The notes under the pieces were generated by a model. It saw only the letters and a program-made list of their open reading frames with translations. It made no database searches and was not told the DNA's origin. A DNA stretch of 64,000 nucleotides, taken from assembly GCA_022791755.1 (NCBI GenBank), contig JAAVZR010000030.1, positions 26,129 to 90,128 on the forward strand, read 5' to 3'. The DNA comes from Lachnospiraceae bacterium (GTDB taxonomy: Bacteria > Bacillota > Clostridia > Lachnospirales > Lachnospiraceae). Position numbers and translations under genes: made by a program. Positions 60,365 through 64,000 of this stretch are shown piece by piece (position 1 is the first letter of the stretch; each line of letters starts with the position of its first letter).

Positions 60365-61078
60365 TCAGAGATTCCTTTCTTTCATATACTGTAAGAGCGC
60401 CTGTGTCAGATTTTGCTCCCGCAGGCGGGAGACAGGAATTCGTTCGTCCCGCGGCAGTACGATCTGACCGGCATTGCATCCCCGGATATACCCCAGATTG
60501 ACCAGATAGCTTCGGTGGCATCGGAAAAACCGCCCGTCCACACGCCGTTCCAGTTCCTCCAGCCGGTCATAGTAGTCGATAACCGTGCCGTCGTTTTGAT
60601 GAATATAGATTTTGCGGCCCTGTACCTCACAGTATACGATCTGAGCCAGGGGGATGATCTCACAGGAGTTTCCCCGCCGGATGAGGATCTGTTTCAAAGT
60701 CCGCTGCTTCAATGACCGGAGGGCACGGTCCATGGTCCGCCTGAAGCGATCGGTCTTTAACGGTTTGACCAGAAAGTCGTAGGCCTCCACTTCAAAGGAG
60801 TCGAACACATATTCCTTTAAAGCCGTCACAAAGATCAGCAGACTGTGATTCCTTTGCTTTCGCAGCATCCTGGCCGTCTCCATTCCGTCCGGCTGTGTCA
60901 TCCTGATATCCAGAAAAATCAGATCATAATCGCAGCCGCTCTCCAGGAGAGAACGGCCGTCATAAAAGAGATCGGCGCAGTAGGGCGCGAGCTGCTTTTC
61001 CTTTATATAATCTGTCAGTTGTCCTAAGATCTGCCGGGCCATGACAGGTTCATCGTCACAAATCGCGAATTTCAGCAT
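60365..61078 (-). CDS. LytTR family response regulator
   Basis: 237 residues from the ATG at 61078 (GGTGAT 4 nt upstream). The receiver domain has Asp8/Asp9 (ICDDEP) and the phosphorylated Asp57 (LIFLDIRM), then TALKEY and VKPLK. The C-terminal LytTR DNA-binding domain, about 130-230, has IYCEVQGRKIYIH-like and FFRCHRSYLVNLGYI motifs. It is cotranscribed with the AgrC-like kinase. A longer in-frame reading to 61525 crosses the promoter and is rejected. Targets are unknown; the promoter palindrome at 61125-61139 suggests autoregulation. Confidence 0.92.
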   Translation of the reverse strand: MLKFAICDDEPVMARQILGQLTDYIKEKQLAPYCADLFYDGRSLLESGCDYDLIFLDIRMTQPDGMETARMLRKQRNHSLLIFVTALKEYVFDSFEVEAYDFLVKPLKTDRFRRTMDRALRSLKQRTLKQILIRRGNSCEIIPLAQIVYCEVQGRKIYIHQNDGTVIDYYDRLEELERRVDGRFFRCHRSYLVNLGYIRGCNAGQIVLPRDERIPVSRLREQNLTQALLQYMKERNL

Positions 61079-61100
61079 TTTCATCACCACGTTTTTTATC

Positions 61101-61139
61101 AGGATACCAGATATGGGACAAATAGACAATCCCATTGTC
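61101..61139 (-). promoter_or_regulatory. Promoter of the LytTR/AgrC pair with overlapping palindrome
   Basis: On the minus strand, -35 TTGTCT (61124-61129), a 17-bp spacer and -10 TATCCT (61101-61106). The perfect palindrome GACAAT-CCC-ATTGTC (61125-61139) covers the -35. It also reaches a TTGTCA (61135-61140) on the plus strand that could serve the divergent small gene. Confidence 0.55.
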
Positions 61140-61183
61140 ACAAAAAGTATGGATATCGTAACAGGATGTATGGAGGAAATATC

Positions 61184-61396
61184 ATGGAACAGAAAATACA
61201 GCACACAGGCCCGGTGCAGGGCGCCGGTATCGGCGAAGCGAATAGGGATGCGTCGGACCGTGCAGGCGGCGCTCCGGACAGCCCGTACTGCTTTCGCGTG
61301 GGCAGCGTGGGAGTAAAGATCGAATTTGCCGCAGACGGCCCTTCTCTCCAGGAACTGCTGACCGCCTTTTTCATCCGCCGGAAAAAAGGACTGTAA
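61184..61396 (+). CDS. Small TnpW-like protein upstream of the recombinase
   Basis: 70 residues from the ATG at 61184 (GGAGG 7 nt upstream). The first 38 residues are Gly/Ala/Asp-rich and probably disordered. The rest (CFRVGSVGVKIEFAADGPSL then QELLTAFFIRRK) fits the pattern of TnpW-type small proteins found beside TndX/TnpX recombinases: RxGxxxxxVxxxF, then a short helix. I assign this by pattern only. It precedes the recombinase by 76 nt on the same strand. Confidence 0.55.
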   Translation: MEQKIQHTGPVQGAGIGEANRDASDRAGGAPDSPYCFRVGSVGVKIEFAADGPSLQELLTAFFIRRKKGL

Positions 61397-61472
61397 ACGA
61401 CAGGTTTTCCTGTAGAAAAGACCCTGTCCCAAAGGCCGGAAGGCTCCGGTATGGAGACAGAAAGGAGAAGAC

Positions 61473-63149
61473 ATGACACGGACAAAAGACAGAGGATACC
61501 GGCAGACGTCATACGCGTCAGACATCGGACGGCGCTGGCGTCTGGGTATCTATATCCGCCTTTCCAGGGAGGATGCGAACAAGGGACCGACCGGCAGCAA
61601 CAGTGTGAAAAATCAGCGCGATCTGCTGGTCGGCTATTACCGCCGCCATATGGACGAGTTTGAAAGCATGGCAGAGTATGCGGACGATGGCCACACCGGG
61701 ACCGACGCCAGGCGGGAAGGCTTTCAGCGTCTCTTAACTGATGTGATGAACGGACGGATCACCTGTGTGATGGTGAAAGACCTCTCCCGCTTTTCCCGGA
61801 ACTACAGCGACGCCGGGGCATTGATCGACAATCTGTTCGTACAGATGAATATCCGCTTTATCAGCCTGGCGGAGCAGGTGGACAGCTACAGGAATCCTGA
61901 CAGCATATCCGATATCTCCATTCCCATCACCCATGTGATGAATGACAACTACTGCTATCAAACCTCCCGAAAGATCCGGCAGGTATTTGACTATAAACGA
62001 AAAAACGGTGAGTATATCGGTTCCCTTGCCCCCTATGGCTATATCAAGGATCCGCAGGACAAGCACCGCCTTTTGGTGGACGAGGAGGCGGCCGGTACGG
62101 TGCGGCAGGTGTATTCCCTGTTCCTTCAGGGCTCTTCCAAAAGGGCCATTGCCCTGTGGCTGAACGAACACGGCGTACCGGGGCCCACGGCCTACCGCCG
62201 CCAAAAGGGTCTGCCGGTATCCTCGGCCTCGGAGGAAGATCCCCTGTGGGGCCCCCGGATGATCCACACCATACTGACGAACCCGGTTTATACCGGGGAC
62301 CTGGTGCAGGGCCGCCGCCGGGTAAAGAGCTACAAGGTACATCAGATCGAGAATGTGCCGAAGGAGGAATGGATCCGGGTGTCCCATACCCATGAAGCGA
62401 TCGTCCCCCATGAGATCTTTGACCAGGTACAGGCTCTTTTGACGCGCGATACCAGGACATCCCCCGGAGGAAGAAGGGTCCACCTGTTCAGCGGCCTCTT
62501 AAGGTGCGCCGACTGCAAAAGGGCAGTCACCCGCAGCAGGAGCGGAAAACATGTCTATTATGCCTGTTCCACCTACAAAAACCGCTCCCGGTCCGCCTGT
62601 ACCATGCATGCCATCCGCCACGACTGCCTGGAAGCGGCGGTCCTGTCCGCCATCCGTCATCAGATCGGCACGACGGTCTCCTGTGCCCGGATGCTTTCCC
62701 AAATCGACCGTGTTTCTCCGGAAAAGCCCCTCTCTCACTGCCTGGACAGTCTGATCGCAGCCAGGGAAAGGGAGCTGGCAAGAATCGTCCGCTATAAGCG
62801 GTTTCTGTACCAGGACTGGAAAGACGGGGAGATCACCCGGGAGGAATACCGGGATATGAAAGCAGACTATGAGAAACAGGCCGCCTCTCTCACAGATATA
62901 CTGGCCCGGCTGAACGCGGAACGGACAGAGCGCTCAGACGCCATAGTCCCGGAGGATCCGCTTTTGTCTGCCATGAAAGAGACTCAGAATATCGATCATC
63001 TGACCCGCGACCTTCTCGTTGAGCTGGTGGATCATATCACGATCTGCGAAAACGGCGATATCGCCATCTCCTTTCATTTCGCCGGTCCCTTTCCTTCTGT
63101 CAGCTCTCCTACAGGGACAGAGCACGAAGGACAGGCAGCAGCTCCTTAA
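61473..63149 (+). CDS. Large serine recombinase (TndX/TnpX type)
   Basis: 558 residues from the ATG at 61473 after AAAGGAG. The catalytic resolvase domain (about 23-170) has the nucleophile Ser31 in YIRLSRED and CVMVKDLSRFSRNY. The recombinase domain (about 190-310) has GEYIGSLAPYGYIKDP and LTNPVYTGDLVQGRRRVKSYK. The zinc-ribbon is LRCADCKR with VYYACSTYKNRSRSACTMH (two CxxC-like pairs), followed by a coiled coil and a TndX-type C-terminal region. It integrates and excises mobile elements, yet no conjugation or cargo genes are nearby. Its end overlaps the SGNH gene by 41 bp, tail to tail. Confidence 0.93.
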   Translation: MTRTKDRGYRQTSYASDIGRRWRLGIYIRLSREDANKGPTGSNSVKNQRDLLVGYYRRHMDEFESMAEYADDGHTGTDARREGFQRLLTDVMNGRITCVMVKDLSRFSRNYSDAGALIDNLFVQMNIRFISLAEQVDSYRNPDSISDISIPITHVMNDNYCYQTSRKIRQVFDYKRKNGEYIGSLAPYGYIKDPQDKHRLLVDEEAAGTVRQVYSLFLQGSSKRAIALWLNEHGVPGPTAYRRQKGLPVSSASEEDPLWGPRMIHTILTNPVYTGDLVQGRRRVKSYKVHQIENVPKEEWIRVSHTHEAIVPHEIFDQVQALLTRDTRTSPGGRRVHLFSGLLRCADCKRAVTRSRSGKHVYYACSTYKNRSRSACTMHAIRHDCLEAAVLSAIRHQIGTTVSCARMLSQIDRVSPEKPLSHCLDSLIAARERELARIVRYKRFLYQDWKDGEITREEYRDMKADYEKQAASLTDILARLNAERTERSDAIVPEDPLLSAMKETQNIDHLTRDLLVELVDHITICENGDIAISFHFAGPFPSVSSPTGTEHEGQAAAP

Positions 63150-63819
63150 GGACCGCCTGATACCCGTCTCCGTACAGATGCATCCCCTCCACCGTATACT
63201 CCGCCTTAAGCTCGCCATTCTCGTCGGTGATACCGGCGTTTACGTCGTGATATTCGGCTTCAAACTCCTCCGCCAGACGGCGCACGGCCTCGTTGGCCTT
63301 TGCAATGCGCTCATTGGTGCGCCAGGAGAAGATGATTCCCATCCGCGGATCCCTCTCCCCCACCGTGCGATTCACCGGATAGTAGGCCAGCAGATGAATC
63401 TTTGTCCGGGGCAGATTCCTGCGGATGCCTGTGAGGATCTCACGGTAACGGCTCATGAGCTCTTCTTCCCGGTAGTCCGGCCCGTTCATATCGTTGGTGC
63501 CGATATTCAAAAACAGGTGGGCCGGATGCAGATCGTAGATACAGACATCCATCACTTCCAGGAGGTCACGGGTCGTGTATCCGCCGATTCCCCGGTTATA
63601 GACGGCGAAAGGAAGACTCTCTCCCTGTATAAGCTCATTGACCGGAAACTGTTCCATCAGGCTGGACCCGGCAAAGAGTACCTGCCCTGGCTTAACATAA
63701 GTATTGAGCCGCCGGTATCTCTCCACTTTGAGCTGCTGATCCCGGGCCCGGCGTTCGCTGTCCCTTTTTCTGAATAGCTCTTCCAGTTCCGCTTTCTCTT
63801 CCACACTGAATTTCTGCAT
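63109..63819 (-). CDS. SGNH/GDSL-type hydrolase
   Basis: 236 residues from the ATG at 63819, which has GAGGAGAAAGAA upstream. No signal peptide, so probably cytoplasmic. After a charged helix (FRKRDSERRARDQQLKV) the SGNH blocks are VLFAGSSLMEQ (nucleophile Ser53), NRGIGGYTT (Gly), FLNIGTNDMNG (Asn) and GMHLYGDGY (His). The residue three before that His is Glu rather than the usual Asp. Substrate (ester of a sugar or lipid) unknown. Overlaps the recombinase 3' end. Confidence 0.88.
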   Translation of the reverse strand: MQKFSVEEKAELEELFRKRDSERRARDQQLKVERYRRLNTYVKPGQVLFAGSSLMEQFPVNELIQGESLPFAVYNRGIGGYTTRDLLEVMDVCIYDLHPAHLFLNIGTNDMNGPDYREEELMSRYREILTGIRRNLPRTKIHLLAYYPVNRTVGERDPRMGIIFSWRTNERIAKANEAVRRLAEEFEAEYHDVNAGITDENGELKAEYTVEGMHLYGDGYQAVLKELLPVLRALSL

Positions 63820-63886
63820 TTCTTTCTCCTCTCCCATCATCCATGTCTTTTTGCAGCTTTACCCTCAGTGAACAAGGGGACACTCG

Positions 63887-63992
63887 CCCCAAGTACCGTC
63901 TTTTGGCGGCTGGCGGCGTTAACGTCAATCGGCGTACGTCCAGTACGCCTCATTCCGTTGCCTTGCCAGCCACCAAAAGACGGCACTTGGGG
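63887..63992 (-). repeat. Long branched palindromic element at right edge
   Basis: Arms 63887-63914 and 63965-63992 pair over 28 bp with two mismatches (A/C and C/A), which both become G-U pairs in a minus-strand RNA. Inside is a perfect 7-bp hairpin, GGCGTAC-GTCCA-GTACGCC (63931-63949), and short AACG/CGTT pairing that closes it. The element lies upstream of the SGNH gene. It may continue past the window, although the outer arms look complete. Confidence 0.72.
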
Positions 63993-64000
63993 TCCGAAGG

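Noticed and set aside
60365..61525. A 386-residue reading of the LytTR regulator gene
   Set aside because: The extra N-terminal part crosses the promoter and palindrome; MLKFAICDDEP at 61078 with its ribosome binding site is the family start.
61473..63149. SpoIVCA-type recombinase excising a sigK intervening element
   Set aside because: No sigK half-gene or spoIVCB fragment is seen nearby, and the C-terminal region and small partner gene fit TndX/TnpX better.

Overview
The window looks like part of the chromosome of an anaerobic, spore-forming Firmicute, most likely Lachnospiraceae (Clostridia). The reasons are a GC content judged by eye to be in the mid-50s, good AGGAGG-type ribosome binding sites, an alpha/beta SASP gene, GerW and a YlbJ-like protein, a HisG-short/HisZ pair, RecU, a TndX-like serine recombinase, and gene orders typical of Clostridia and Bacillus (yicC-remA-gmk-rpoZ; rpmB divergent from asp23-dak-recG; plsX-acpP-rnc-smc-ftsY). 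I cannot name the species. Most genes lie on the minus strand.

Layout: 1-1.7 kb, 5' part of a lipoprotein that joins an N-terminal propeller-like domain to a solute-binding domain. 1.9-2.95 kb, upp, divergent tRNA-Leu(CAA) and a 46-residue membrane peptide. 3.0-9.7 kb, a housekeeping/sporulation operon (yicC-remA-gmk-rpoZ-rimO-pgsA-cinA-unknown-ytfI-gerW). 9.8-15.5 kb, a histidine operon (hisZ-G-D-B-A-IE) with a consensus promoter and a palindromic operator candidate; hisC, hisH and hisF are absent, and HisIE carries a degenerate HisF-like half-barrel. 15.6-18.4 kb, an SseB-like gene and tfoX-rluA-recU. 18.5-26.7 kb, an alpha-galactoside uptake and hydrolysis operon with a divergent AraC regulator. 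27-29.3 kb, a full-length paralogue of the left-edge lipoprotein, followed by a large structured palindrome.

29.4-39.5 kb holds an operon of a M23 peptidase, a small alarmone synthetase, an rRNA methyltransferase, a HAD phosphatase and YgiQ, then pepD, a YlbJ-like gene and rsmD-coaD with a coiled-coil gene. 39.7-46.2 kb holds a SASP gene with a sigma-G-like promoter, thrE, an internally deleted mscL relic, recG, dak, asp23 and rpmB. 46.2-57.5 kb holds the plsX-acpP-rnc-smc-ftsY block continuing into ilvA and a MoxR/DUF58/DUF4129 module. 57.6-64 kb is more accessory: a GH13 amylase, an AgrC-like/LytTR two-component pair with a palindrome at its promoter, a TnpW-like small gene with an orphan large serine recombinase, an SGNH hydrolase, and a second structured palindrome at the right edge.

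No CRISPR array, rRNA, prophage or complete mobile element was seen. The most unusual observations are the HisF-half-barrel/HisIE fusion, the mscL deletion relic fused in frame and coupled to thrE, the acidic tail on RpoZ, the two propeller-type lipoproteins, and two long intergenic palindromes whose arm mismatches become G-U pairs only in a minus-strand transcript.
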